Shown here: in pieces, positions 1-6,450 of the stretch
Numbering within the stretch: the first letter of the stretch is position 1
Layout: every line of letters starts with the position of its first letter
Virus record (IMG/VR): IMGVR_UViG_3300030104_002037
Location: 1 to 21,253 of that record
DNA from: a virus
DNA length: 21,253 bases
Strand: one strand, 5' to 3'
Position numbers and translations under genes: made by a program
The notes under the pieces: model-generated
Database searches by the model: none
Seen by the model: only the letters and a program-made list of their open reading frames with translations
Told to the model about the DNA's origin: nothing

Positions 1-30
1 GCAAGAGATAAAGCAAACAAAATAGGATAA
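1..30 (+). CDS. 3' end of an upstream gene (partial)
   Basis: Frame 1 reads nine codons (ARDKANKIG) and then TAA, five bases before the tail-fibre start. This fits the C-terminus of a gene that begins outside the window, probably another virion gene. Nothing else can be said from so few residues. Confidence 0.3.
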   Translation, partial: ARDKANKIG

Positions 31-34
31 GCTC

Positions 35-1009
35 ATGGTTAGTGAAATCAAAGCAGACAAGCTGACAAATCAATCTGGTGACCAAGACACATCGGTTGAC
101 CTCTCAACAAACGATGTTGTGAAAGTTAACATTGCAGGGTCGGAGAAGGTCAGGGTGGATGCTAATGGCAATGTGGGTATTGGGACTGCAAGTCCTACTC
201 ATACCCTTGAAATTGATGTTAATGACGATACCCAAGATGGTTATAAACAATTAAAATTGGTTGGTGGTAGACCTACAATTTTTATGAGGGAAAATAATGG
301 CAGTGCTAATGAGAATTTTCAACTTAGAGTTGATAGTGGTAGCTTCTTAATCCAACAACAAGATGATGCACAAAATAGTGCATCAACAAAGATGTCTGTT
401 GACCAATCAGGTCGTGTAAAAATAGGAACTACTTCAACAGTGTCTACAGCAACTGCGGAAATGTTGGCTGTTGATGCAGGAACAAGTGGTGGTTATCCTG
501 CGGTTTTTGCTTCAAACACCTCTGGAGGATTCGCATGTGTATTTCTTAAAACTGGCTCTAATGTAAGTAATCTCATGCTATTTAGGCGAGATTCTACTCA
601 AGTAGGTTCAATAACTACCAACGGCTCAGCAACTGCCTTCAACGAATCTTCAGACTATCGTTTAAAAGAAAATGTAGTAACAGATTGGGATGCTACATCA
701 AGGTTAAAACAACTCAAACCAAGTAGGTTTAACTTCAAGGCAGACAAAGACACAACTGTAGATGGATTTTTAGCCCACGAAGTATCAAGTGTAGTACCCG
801 AAGCTGTAACTGGAGAAAAAGATGCGGTTGAAGTTTGGGAAAAGGAAGAAAAATTACCAGATGGAGTTTCTGTTGGCGACAACAAATTGGATGATGATGG
901 TAATACCATACCAATTATTCAGCAAATAGATAAATCTAAACTTGTTCCATTATTAGTCAAAACAATACAAGAGTTAGAGGCTCGTATAGCTGCATTGGAG
1001 GCTAAGTAA
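35..1009 (+). CDS. Tail fibre/spike with C-terminal endosialidase-type chaperone domain (Peptidase S74)
   Basis: A 324-residue virion protein, probably the distal tail fibre or spike that contacts the host. Residues 40-54 contain the phrase NGNVGIGTASP, common in marine phage fibres, followed by a low-complexity beta-rich region. The C-terminal third is an intramolecular chaperone of the S74 family: SSDYRLKENV at 205-214, with Ser206-Asp207 at the usual self-cleavage point, then GFLAHEV at 244-250 and a terminal coiled coil (ELEARIAALEAK). In this family the chaperone drives trimerisation and is then cut off. The start has an AGGATAAG ribosome site. It lies just before the lysis genes. The S74 call is firm; the receptor is unknown. 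Confidence 0.9.
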   Translation: MVSEIKADKLTNQSGDQDTSVDLSTNDVVKVNIAGSEKVRVDANGNVGIGTASPTHTLEIDVNDDTQDGYKQLKLVGGRPTIFMRENNGSANENFQLRVDSGSFLIQQQDDAQNSASTKMSVDQSGRVKIGTTSTVSTATAEMLAVDAGTSGGYPAVFASNTSGGFACVFLKTGSNVSNLMLFRRDSTQVGSITTNGSATAFNESSDYRLKENVVTDWDATSRLKQLKPSRFNFKADKDTTVDGFLAHEVSSVVPEAVTGEKDAVEVWEKEEKLPDGVSVGDNKLDDDGNTIPIIQQIDKSKLVPLLVKTIQELEARIAALEAK

Positions 1010-1180
1010 TTGAGTAAGCCAACTTTAAACTCTCTTGATACACGCACAGCTAAACTTGAAACTGAAACCAGTATTCAATTCAGGGATTTGTTTAATCGTG
1101 TTAAGCGACTTGAATCTATCATGCTTGCTTCTACTGGTGCTACTCTCCTTTTATTAATAAGTATAGTTATACGGATGTAA
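1010..1180 (+). CDS. XhlA-like small membrane protein (TTG start)
   Basis: A 56-residue protein starting at TTG directly after the fibre stop. A strong GGAGG site at 997-1001 with 8-base spacing supports this start. Residues 1-37 are polar with heptad-like spacing (LDTRTAKLE, DLFNRVKRLES), and the C-terminus is one membrane helix (MLASTGATLLLLISIVI). That coiled-coil plus C-terminal anchor layout resembles haemolysin XhlA-type proteins that work with holins. One base separates it from the next gene. The architecture is clear; the lysis role is inferred from context. Confidence 0.7.
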   Translation: MSKPTLNSLDTRTAKLETETSIQFRDLFNRVKRLESIMLASTGATLLLLISIVIRM

Positions 1181-1181
1181 G

Positions 1182-1670
1182 ATGGACCCTCTTACTATAA
1201 GTGCGGCTATATCAACTGCGACTGCCGCATTTGGGGGTATTAAAAAAGCGTTCATGGCAGGTAGAGAACTTGAGTCTATGACTCAAGACCTATCTAAATG
1301 GATGGGTGCTGTATCTGATGTAGCTAATATAGAAAAGAGGTCTAAGAATCCCACCTTATTTTCCAAAGTATTTAATGGACAGAGCATAGAGCAAGAAGCT
1401 ATCGAAGCATTTGCCGCTAAGAAAAAGCTAGACCAACAACGAGACGAGCTAAAGACTTTCATAATGTTTACTCATGGAACAAAAGCATGGGATGAACTTA
1501 TAGGTATGGAAGGCCAGATAAGAAAACGCAGACAGAAAGAAGTATATGAAGCACAAGAGCGTAAAGAAAAGATTATTATGTGGACTATTGGCATCTGTAC
1601 CTTTGGTATCGGCATTGCTATCCTCTGCGGTTTTGCTTATGGTCTCTTCCTGCTTGACCGAGGCACATGA
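1182..1670 (+). CDS. Conserved phage protein with C-terminal membrane helix
   Basis: A 162-residue protein of unknown function. The N-terminus (MDPLTISAAISTATAAFGGI) is Ala/Thr-rich and amphipathic. The middle is charged and helical, with a basic stretch RKRRQK near 114-119, and residues about 131-157 form a strong membrane helix (IIMWTIGICTFGIGIAIL and on). The start with MDPLT and the Lys/Glu-rich middle recall a family I associate with marine podoviruses, with no known activity. Its membrane-helix codons are read a second time, out of frame, as the signal peptide of the next gene. It sits in the lysis cassette, so a membrane role near lysis is possible but not shown. Confidence 0.75.
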   Translation: MDPLTISAAISTATAAFGGIKKAFMAGRELESMTQDLSKWMGAVSDVANIEKRSKNPTLFSKVFNGQSIEQEAIEAFAAKKKLDQQRDELKTFIMFTHGTKAWDELIGMEGQIRKRRQKEVYEAQERKEKIIMWTIGICTFGIGIAILCGFAYGLFLLDRGT

Positions 1671-1932
1671 ACATTACTATAGACCTACATTAGATAATGG
1701 TGGATATACTATATGTAGACTAAAGAAGATTGAGAAGGTACATGAATCATTCAGAGGAAAAACAACAAGACAATACTGGTGCCTTTATGAAGGAGCAAAC
1801 AATAGTGGGGGAATCGAAATCATGGAGAGCATTGACGCTTGCCCTCGTCAAATCGTATGTCTCTACGAACCAAAAGAAAAAAGAATTACAGTTAAAGACT
1901 TACTAAACTCAATGAAGGATGCTTTTAAATGA
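1546..1932 (+). CDS. Putative lipoprotein, start embedded in preceding gene
   Basis: A 128-residue protein whose first 125 bases lie inside the preceding gene in another frame. Residues 1-36 form a signal peptide: basic start (MKHKSVKKR), hydrophobic core (LLASVPLVSALLSSAVLL) and a lipobox VSSC at 33-36, so Cys36 could be lipidated. The mature part is polar with four further cysteines (TIC, YWC, DAC, IVC), which could form disulphides in the periplasm. A purine-rich AGAAAGAAG precedes ATG 1546. An internal ATG at 1639 would remove the signal and is less likely. The embedded lipoprotein recalls Rz/Rz1 spanins, but the partner here has its membrane segment at the C-terminus, not the N-terminus. 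Confidence 0.65.
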   Translation: MKHKSVKKRLLCGLLASVPLVSALLSSAVLLMVSSCLTEAHEHYYRPTLDNGGYTICRLKKIEKVHESFRGKTTRQYWCLYEGANNSGGIEIMESIDACPRQIVCLYEPKEKRITVKDLLNSMKDAFK

Positions 1933-2201
1933 CAGCAGAAGAGATTGAAGAGCTAGAAGTAGAAGAAAGAAAACTTAGATTAGAAAACAATAACGCTAAA
2001 GAAGACCAACAAAGATACATGGTTTGGTTTTCTGCTGTATCTGTAACAATTTATATTGGTGTACTTATGACAGACTTGGTTAGTCTTGAAAGACTTGACC
2101 ACTTATCTTCTATAGGTAATACTTGGGTATTAAGTAATATGGGTATAATAGGTGCGTTTATAGCAAGCAATGTATTTATAAAAAATGGAAATGGTAAGTG
2201 A
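1929..2201 (+). CDS. Putative holin (two membrane segments)
   Basis: A 90-residue protein whose ATG overlaps the previous stop (ATGA). Residues 1-30 are charged and probably coiled coil (EEIEELEVEERKLRLE). Two hydrophobic segments follow (about 32-50, VWFSAVSVTIYIGVLM; about 65-84, WVLSNMGIIGAFIASNVFI), ending in a short polar tail. Size, two membrane helices and the place in the lysis block fit a class II-type holin. It lacks a diagnostic motif, so the call rests on architecture and context. Confidence 0.6.
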   Translation: MTAEEIEELEVEERKLRLENNNAKEDQQRYMVWFSAVSVTIYIGVLMTDLVSLERLDHLSSIGNTWVLSNMGIIGAFIASNVFIKNGNGK

Positions 2202-2440
2202 TGTCTAAAACTCCTGCATGGCAAAGAAAAGAAGGACAGAATCCTAGTGGTGGATTAAATCAGAAAGGCAGGGATTCTTATAAAGGGAATCTTAAACCAC
2301 CAAGCAAAGAGGTTGGCAATAAAAGAAGAGCATCTTTCTGTGCAAGAATGAAAGGTATGAAAGCTAAACTTACTTCTGAAAAAGTAAGGAACGACCCTAA
2401 TAGCAGAATTAATAAAGCATTAAGAGCATGGAATTGTTAA
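2201..2440 (+). CDS. DUF6321-like small basic protein
   Basis: A 79-residue protein starting at ATG 2201, which shares a base with the previous stop (TGATG); the GTG just before it is a less likely start. The order of motifs TPAWQRKEG, PSGGLNQKGR, NLKPP, RRASFCARM and DPNSRINKALRAWNC matches, from memory, the family DUF6321, frequent in marine phages and some bacteria. It is very basic and soluble. No function is known. It begins a run of four small Lys/Arg/Gly-rich genes between the two holin-like genes. Confidence 0.75.
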   Translation: MSKTPAWQRKEGQNPSGGLNQKGRDSYKGNLKPPSKEVGNKRRASFCARMKGMKAKLTSEKVRNDPNSRINKALRAWNC

Positions 2441-2617
2441 ATGGCAAAAAGCAAAGTAAACCAAGCAGGTAATTATACCAAACCTAAAATGAGAAAAGCA
2501 TTGTTCAATAGAATCAAAGCACAAAATATTCAAGGTACTGGTGCAGGTCAATGGTCAGCAAGGAAAGCACAACTCTTAGCTAAAAGATACAAGGCCTCAG
2601 GTGGAGGTTACACTTGA
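2441..2617 (+). CDS. Small basic hypothetical protein
   Basis: A 58-residue protein that starts at the base after the previous stop and ends overlapping the next start. It is rich in Lys, Arg, Gln and Gly (MAKSKVNQAGNYTKPKMRK at the start, GTGAGQWSARKAQLLAKRYK near the end). The motif order resembles small proteins found beside DUF6321 and DUF5872 genes in marine phages. It could bind nucleic acid by charge, but no domain is recognised. Perfect packing with both neighbours and the open frame make it a likely real gene. Confidence 0.7.
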   Translation: MAKSKVNQAGNYTKPKMRKALFNRIKAQNIQGTGAGQWSARKAQLLAKRYKASGGGYT

Positions 2618-2847
2618 AACCTTCTCAAACAAGTTTATTAAACTGGGGTAAACAAAATTGGAGAACCTCAGATGGTAGCCCATCCAAAGGGAAAAAAAGA
2701 TATTTACCAGATGCCGCATGGAAGGCTCTTACTCCTGCGGAGAAATCAGCAACAAACAAAGCTAAAGCTAAGGGCAATAAAAGAGGACAGCAGTTTGTTA
2801 AACAACCAAAGAGAATTGCAAAAAAAACCAAACAATATAGGAGTTAA
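2614..2847 (+). CDS. DUF5872-like small basic protein (TTG start)
   Basis: A 77-residue protein starting at TTG overlapping the previous TGA. GGAGG at 2603-2607, six bases upstream, decides the start. The phrases SLLNWGKQNWRTSDGSPSKG, RYLPDAAWKALTPAEKSATN, KRGQQFVKQP and IAKKTKQYR match, from memory, DUF5872, a short family shared by phages and eukaryotic viruses with no established function. It is strongly basic and probably soluble. Confidence 0.75.
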   Translation: MKPSQTSLLNWGKQNWRTSDGSPSKGKKRYLPDAAWKALTPAEKSATNKAKAKGNKRGQQFVKQPKRIAKKTKQYRS

Positions 2848-2850
2848 GTT

Positions 2851-2925
2851 ATGCCAAGTGGTAAAGGAACTTATGGGTCTAAAAAAGGTAGACCACCAAA
2901 AAAACCAATAAAGAAACCTAAGTGA
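2851..2925 (+). CDS. 24-residue MPSGKGTYGS-type basic peptide
   Basis: A 24-residue reading frame preceded by a good TAGGAG site at 2838-2843. It begins MPSGKGTYGSKKGRPPKK and is almost entirely Lys, Pro and Gly. The same opening phrase recurs in tiny genes of other marine phages, and the GRPPKK segment resembles an AT-hook, so minor-groove DNA binding is possible. Its stop overlaps the GTG start of the next gene. Confidence 0.65.
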   Translation: MPSGKGTYGSKKGRPPKKPIKKPK

Positions 2926-3287
2926 TAGGTACACTACTTACTTCAGTTACTTCATTAGCTTCTTCATATCTTGAGGGTAAGACTGCTATTCAAAAAGCAG
3001 AAGCCCAGATAAAAATGAAAGAAGCTACTGGAGAAATTGACTGGGATTTGGCGGCAATGAGAGCTAGTCAATCTTCATGGAAAGATGAATGGTTGACTAT
3101 ACTTTTTTCTATACCTCTGATATTATGTTTCTGTGGCGAGTGGGGTAGGCAGATAGTAACTGACGGCTTCCTTGCTCTCTCTGGAATGCCGACTTGGTAT
3201 CAGGTAAGTTTGGGCAGTATTGTTGCGGCATCATTCGCCACACGAAGTGCTAAGAAATTTTTTAATCCAGTAGGTAAAAAGAAATGA
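2922..3287 (+). CDS. Holin, 3TM gene-transfer-release type (PF11351-like)
   Basis: A 121-residue protein starting at GTG that overlaps the previous stop. A soluble helix with KAEAQIKMKEATGEIDWD precedes the phrase SSWKDEWLTILFSIPLILCF, then WGRQIVTDGFLALSGMPTWYQ and a second hydrophobic segment VSLGSIVAASFATRS, and a basic tail. The order 'kDEw..ll.siP', a weakly hydrophobic middle and 'P.WYq..lg.ivaasfg' is that of the 3TM holin family first described for gene transfer agents. It lies just before the endolysin, whose start overlaps its stop. This is the better holin candidate of the two in the cassette. Confidence 0.75.
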   Translation: MIGTLLTSVTSLASSYLEGKTAIQKAEAQIKMKEATGEIDWDLAAMRASQSSWKDEWLTILFSIPLILCFCGEWGRQIVTDGFLALSGMPTWYQVSLGSIVAASFATRSAKKFFNPVGKKK

Positions 3288-3763
3288 CGTTTAGATTATC
3301 AAGCAGAAGTATAAAAAGATTAGAAGGTGTTAATCCAGTTCTTGTAGATATAGTAAACCTGGCTATTACTAAGACTAAAGTAGACTTTGGAGTTTCATGT
3401 GGGGTAAGAACTTTAGATACTCAAAAGAAATTAGTTGAGTCTGGTAAATCTCAAACTATGAATAGTTATCATATACTGCAAGATGACATGACTAGTTGGG
3501 CAGTAGACTTGGTTGCTTATATAGATGGAGATGTATGTTGGGAAGTAAATGTATATGATGATGTTGCTGATGCTATACAAAAAGCATCTAAAGAAATAGA
3601 TACAAAAGGTTTTCGTGTTAGATGGGGTGGTGCTTGGTCTGTACCTGACTTGGCTAAGTGGGATAAGACTATGGAAGAAGCATACCTATCATACATAGAC
3701 TACAAACGTAATTTAAAACAGAGACCTTTTTTTGACGGACCTCATTTCGAACTCAACAAGTGA
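3284..3763 (+). CDS. Endolysin, M15 family L-alanyl-D-glutamate peptidase
   Basis: A 159-residue soluble enzyme predicted to cut the peptide stems of peptidoglycan at host lysis. The fold markers of the VanY/M15 group are in order: GVRTLDTQKKL at 40-50, the zinc-site motif with His63 and Asp75 (SYH...AVDLVAY), WGGAW at 114-118, and GPHFEL at 152-157 with the third zinc ligand His154. The length fits phage M15 endolysins without a cell-wall binding domain. No signal peptide is present, consistent with release through a holin. ATG overlaps the holin stop. The last 22 bases overlap the end of a convergent minus-strand gene. Confidence 0.87.
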   Translation: MTFRLSSRSIKRLEGVNPVLVDIVNLAITKTKVDFGVSCGVRTLDTQKKLVESGKSQTMNSYHILQDDMTSWAVDLVAYIDGDVCWEVNVYDDVADAIQKASKEIDTKGFRVRWGGAWSVPDLAKWDKTMEEAYLSYIDYKRNLKQRPFFDGPHFELNK

Positions 3764-3972
3764 AGCTCCTCTTCAGTTAAGTTTAGGCTTTGAAGAATGT
3801 GTAGACGAGATACCTTTTGAGTCTGCTCCTCCTGAACAATGGCTTTATCTTCTTTTTTGCGAAACAGTTGAGAACAATCAGGACAGTAATACTTCTTGTT
3901 AGCTTTTATTATTGCTGACTCTCCACACCGAGAACACTTCCACTCATTAATTATAACTTGTTGCTTTTCCAT
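3742..3972 (-). CDS. Small zinc-ribbon protein
   Basis: A 76-residue protein with one zinc ribbon, Cys13-x2-Cys16 and Cys30-x2-Cys33 (KCSRCGES...YYCPDCSQ), then a charged helical tail. Proteins like this often bind nucleic acid or act as adaptors; no specific role is visible. AAGGAAAC supplies the ribosome site. It is the last gene of the early operon and its stop lies within the endolysin gene, so early and late transcripts converge and are complementary over 22 bases. Confidence 0.7.
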   Translation of the reverse strand: MEKQQVIINEWKCSRCGESAIIKANKKYYCPDCSQLFRKKEDKAIVQEEQTQKVSRLHILQSLNLTEEELHLLSSK

Positions 3973-4147
3973 TTAGTTTCCTTTTAAGTTTCTGTATCAT
4001 CTTTTCTTTCTGAGAATTATCTTTCAGTAATTTTTTAATCACAGAGTTTAAAGAATCTATCTCATATTTAATTGCTCTATCTACACCAGAATAAACGGAG
4101 TCCATTCTATCTGCTATATCTGTTATTCTTTTTTGTTTCTTTGCCAT
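3947..4147 (-). CDS. Small coiled-coil protein
   Basis: A 66-residue, very basic protein overlapping both neighbours by about 25 bases. It is helical throughout, with heptad-like hydrophobic spacing (IADRMDSVYSGVDRAI, SLNSVIKKLL, KEKMIQKLKRKL). The family is not recognised. The overlaps suggest translational coupling in the early operon. Confidence 0.6.
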   Translation of the reverse strand: MAKKQKRITDIADRMDSVYSGVDRAIKYEIDSLNSVIKKLLKDNSQKEKMIQKLKRKLNGKATSYN

Positions 4148-4341
4148 TTAGATTTCATCCTATCCCATTCCTCATTTAACATATCTACATGACGCTCAAC
4201 CTCAGGGTTGTTGATACGCTCTCCACATTTACATCTAATGTTTTTAAATTGTATGTGGCCTAGATGGTGCATCATTTTGCAATGAGGGCATTGGATTATT
4301 ACCTTGCCCTTCTGGTCTTGTCCTTGAAATATTTTGTTCAC
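4123..4341 (-). CDS. Small zinc-binding protein (GTG start)
   Basis: A 72-residue protein with paired cysteines Cys18-x2-Cys21 (CPHC) and Cys37-x-Cys39 (CKCGERI), a compact zinc-ribbon pattern, followed by a charged helix. The start is GTG, with AAGGAAAC upstream lying inside the stop region of the preceding gene. Function unknown; zinc ribbons of this type commonly contact nucleic acid. Confidence 0.65.
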   Translation of the reverse strand: MNKIFQGQDQKGKVIIQCPHCKMMHHLGHIQFKNIRCKCGERINNPEVERHVDMLNEEWDRMKSKWQRNKKE

Positions 4342-4542
4342 TTATGTTTCCTTATCTTTTAGAAACTTTGGTCTGTTTGGAGGGAGTTTGATATATGTAT
4401 ATCTTTCATAACAGTTCCCTTCCAAACGACCATAGTTCAAATGCTCCACCATTTGTACACATAAGTCTTTGTCTGTAAACTCCACTGCTACAATCTGTAG
4501 ACTAGAAGTTATAAGTACAGCAATGTATGTTATGAAAGTCAT
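4342..4542 (-). CDS. Small exported or membrane-anchored hypothetical protein
   Basis: A 66-residue protein that begins with a hydrophobic segment (MTFITYIAVLITSSLQIVAV), either a signal peptide ending near residue 20 or an anchor. The rest is polar with two cysteines (about 28 and 44) that could pair in the periplasm. No clear ribosome site is seen before the ATG. It is the first gene after a strong stem-loop at 4551-4585, so it may have its own expression. Confidence 0.5.
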   Translation of the reverse strand: MTFITYIAVLITSSLQIVAVEFTDKDLCVQMVEHLNYGRLEGNCYERYTYIKLPPNRPKFLKDKET

Positions 4543-4550
4543 AGTTTGTT

Positions 4551-4585
4551 GGCAAGGTGGAGGAGTGGAGAGATACCACCTTGCC
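4551..4585 (-). terminator. GC-rich stem-loop between SSB-like gene and downstream small genes
   Basis: GGCAAGGTGG (4551-4560) and CCACCTTGCC (4576-4585) are a perfect 10-bp inverted repeat with a 15-base purine-rich loop. It follows the SSB-like gene on the minus strand. There is no U-run after it, so it may act as a weak or factor-dependent terminator, or as an mRNA-processing or stabilising hairpin. Confidence 0.55.
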
Positions 4586-4604
4586 TATCTTTAGGGAGAA
4601 AGAT

Positions 4605-4994
4605 TTAAAATGGTACGACATCATCATCATCTACGTCAACCTTATTGTTAGTAGGTTCTTGTGAAGCGAATTGTCTTTTCTCCTCTATTTTCATTGAAAG
4701 AACTGTACCTCTAGCAGTTTCTTTTTGCCAACATGCTATTCTTTTTTCTCCTCTATCTGTAGATATAGGCCCACTATACTTTGGTGAGTTCTCGCTAGTA
4801 ATATTATTCTCATACAATCTACCAACCTTTACATAGAGTTCTCTATGCTCATTGCCATCAGGGTAAGTTTCTTTTACTAGAACAATTCTTTTGTTAGAAC
4901 CTTCATCATCCCACTTACCTGCACCAACAAGTTTACTTTTATCATGGTCTATAGTAAATATAGCGGCAGTATTTGTGTTATCATAATCTGACAT
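4605..4994 (-). CDS. Putative single-stranded DNA-binding protein
   Basis: A 129-residue protein ending in an acidic tip, VDVDDDDVVPF, very like the DDxxPF tail by which SSB proteins recruit partners. The body (AIFTIDHDKSKLVGAGKWDD, RELYVKVGRLYEN, RIACWQKETARGTVLSMKIEE) has the alternating pattern of a small OB-fold-like beta barrel. It lies directly after the annealing protein and exonuclease genes, the usual place for a phage recombination SSB. AAGGAGAAAC precedes the start. The tail and context support the role; the OB fold itself is inference. Confidence 0.6.
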   Translation of the reverse strand: MSDYDNTNTAAIFTIDHDKSKLVGAGKWDDEGSNKRIVLVKETYPDGNEHRELYVKVGRLYENNITSENSPKYSGPISTDRGEKRIACWQKETARGTVLSMKIEEKRQFASQEPTNNKVDVDDDDVVPF

Positions 4995-5003
4995 TGTTTC
5001 TCC

Positions 5004-5528
5004 TTAAAATGGGTTGTCATTACTTTTCTTGTCGTCTTGGACATACTTACTTCCATCTTGCTTGCCTAAGAAGATGTTAGCATCACAACCAAGATGTGAT
5101 AGTGCTTTAGTTAAAGCATCTGTCATTGCCATCTTAGCGGCTTCCTCATTTGGTCTTTTCATACCATCAGTCATAAGAGTTCTTGAACCTGCTACTGGTC
5201 CATAGCTAAACTTATTGTTCCAATCTTTTGGATTGGCAGTCCACCATATTGTAACTTTAGCTATAACTATAACAGTTGTACCTGCTGTTGGATAATCATA
5301 ATCTACTTCGTATCCCCAACCTTTACCTACTGGACCAAAAGTTTCTGTCATCTTTTGTATCTGGTATTGTGGGTCTATTGATGTAAACTTTCTTGCACCA
5401 AATGATACTGACTTCAGGTATCTTGGGTCAGACTTACAAATTCTATTCCAGTAAGTCATGTTCTCTTTCTTTTCTAAAGACACTTCTAAATCTACATCTT
5501 TTGGTTGTTTCTTTTTAACTTCACTCAT
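5004..5528 (-). CDS. Single-strand annealing recombinase, Rad52/ERF-like
   Basis: A 174-residue protein, start taken at ATG 5528 rather than the GTG one codon upstream because AAGGAGAG is then correctly spaced. Features typical of this phage annealing group are a short N-terminal linker, YLKSVSFGARKFTSIDP, the beta-rich GWGYEVDYDYPTAGTTVIV segment, a DGMKRPNEEAAKMAMTDALT helix followed by KALSHLGCDANIFLGKQDG, and a polar DDKKSNDNPF tail. These proteins anneal complementary single strands made by an exonuclease. The YqaJ exonuclease gene immediately upstream overlaps it by 8 bases, giving a two-gene recombination module. Confidence 0.75.
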   Translation of the reverse strand: MSEVKKKQPKDVDLEVSLEKKENMTYWNRICKSDPRYLKSVSFGARKFTSIDPQYQIQKMTETFGPVGKGWGYEVDYDYPTAGTTVIVIAKVTIWWTANPKDWNNKFSYGPVAGSRTLMTDGMKRPNEEAAKMAMTDALTKALSHLGCDANIFLGKQDGSKYVQDDKKSNDNPF

Positions 5529-6339
5529 CACTCTCTCCTTTAATTGTGATTCGGATTGCTCCTCGTTTATCTTTCTTGAGGCTTATCTTATCATTATAAA
5601 CCTCTCTCTCTTGCTCACCAATAAGGGTTTTAATCTCCTTTTTGGTTTCTTCAAACTCTTTAGCTGAACCCTCTTGCTTTATATATTTAGCAGAGAGTTC
5701 GCTAAAGTAGTTGTTCCCACTCATATCTTTAGCCACTAGTTTATCTATAGCTATACCATCTATCTTTTTCTGGAGTTTAAATTTCCCTTCTCTATCTTCT
5801 GGTTCTTTAAGTTCCATTACATGTTCCCAGAATTTAGCACATTGTTTTATTACTTCTTTCTGGTATTCATAGTCAGGTGCTACATGTACACATTCCCACC
5901 TATTGTTTCCAAATATGTTTGAGAAGTACATGCCATCTATTCTGCTATGGGTATATCTTTCTCCCATTAAGTATAAATAGAATTGAAGTTGTGGCATATA
6001 TCTAACAAGTTGTTTGTCCATTGTGTTGAACTGATGGGTATGCTTGCACTCTATACCTGCATAATTGTTATTATCTGTATGTATAAGACCATCAACATGA
6101 CCACGAAGGAAGCCAGATTCAAACTCACAAAACTGTGAATCAAATGCAGATAACATTGGATAGTTTTTATAAAACCATTGTAAGTTAAATGGTTCAGACA
6201 TAACTCCCATTTGTACTGCAAAGTTATCTGATAAATCTTCTGGTTCTATTTGACCAGTTTTCTCTGCCCAAAGTTGAAACCAATCACCATTCATAATTCT
6301 AACGGCATCACTACCGCCTAAGAAACCTTTACGTTCCAT
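5521..6339 (-). CDS. YqaJ-type phage recombination exonuclease
   Basis: A 272-residue enzyme expected to resect double-stranded DNA ends for annealing-type recombination. Motifs are in order: GFLGGSDAVRIM at 5-16, Glu49 in MSEPFNL, Asp83 in HVDG, the PD-(D/E)xK core Glu97-x-Lys99 in GIECKH, and QLQFYLYLMG at 117-126. These are the metal-binding residues of the YqaJ/lambda-exonuclease fold. The C-terminal 80 residues are charged and helical. AAGGAGAGAGA precedes the start. It heads a block with the annealing and SSB-like genes, and the leader carries a dyad and a stem-loop described separately. Confidence 0.87.
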   Translation of the reverse strand: MERKGFLGGSDAVRIMNGDWFQLWAEKTGQIEPEDLSDNFAVQMGVMSEPFNLQWFYKNYPMLSAFDSQFCEFESGFLRGHVDGLIHTDNNNYAGIECKHTHQFNTMDKQLVRYMPQLQFYLYLMGERYTHSRIDGMYFSNIFGNNRWECVHVAPDYEYQKEVIKQCAKFWEHVMELKEPEDREGKFKLQKKIDGIAIDKLVAKDMSGNNYFSELSAKYIKQEGSAKEFEETKKEIKTLIGEQEREVYNDKISLKKDKRGAIRITIKGESDE

Positions 6340-6357
6340 CTCTCTCTCCTTTGTTGT

Positions 6358-6417
6358 GTTAGGGTAGACCGAGCAAATGTTTTACACAGGCATGGTAAAA
6401 TATAAATCTACCCTAAC
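6358..6417 (-). promoter_or_regulatory. Nested stem-loop in the leader of the exonuclease gene
   Basis: GTTAGGGTAGA (6358-6368) and TCTACCCTAAC (6407-6417) are a perfect 11-bp inverted repeat. Inside it, TTTTAC (6380-6385) and GTAAAA (6395-6400) pair again. The structure lies between the stop of the upstream gene and the exonuclease ribosome site. It could be a transcript-processing or attenuation element; direct activity cannot be judged. Confidence 0.55.
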
Positions 6418-6431
6418 TATTTAAACTTCTA

Positions 6432-6445
6432 TTGCATAAGTGCAA
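6432..6445. promoter_or_regulatory. Operator-like dyad TTGCA-N4-TGCAA, copy 1
   Basis: The 14 bases TTGCATAAGTGCAA form a perfect 5-bp dyad about 90 bases before the exonuclease start. The exact reverse complement recurs at 9993-10006 before the DUF932 gene, with shared flanks (TATTGCA-N4-TGCAAC). On the minus strand the half-site TTGCAC resembles a -35 box, with TAAATA 16 bases further on, so it may be an operator overlapping a promoter. Confidence 0.55.
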
Positions 6446-6450
6446 CGAAG

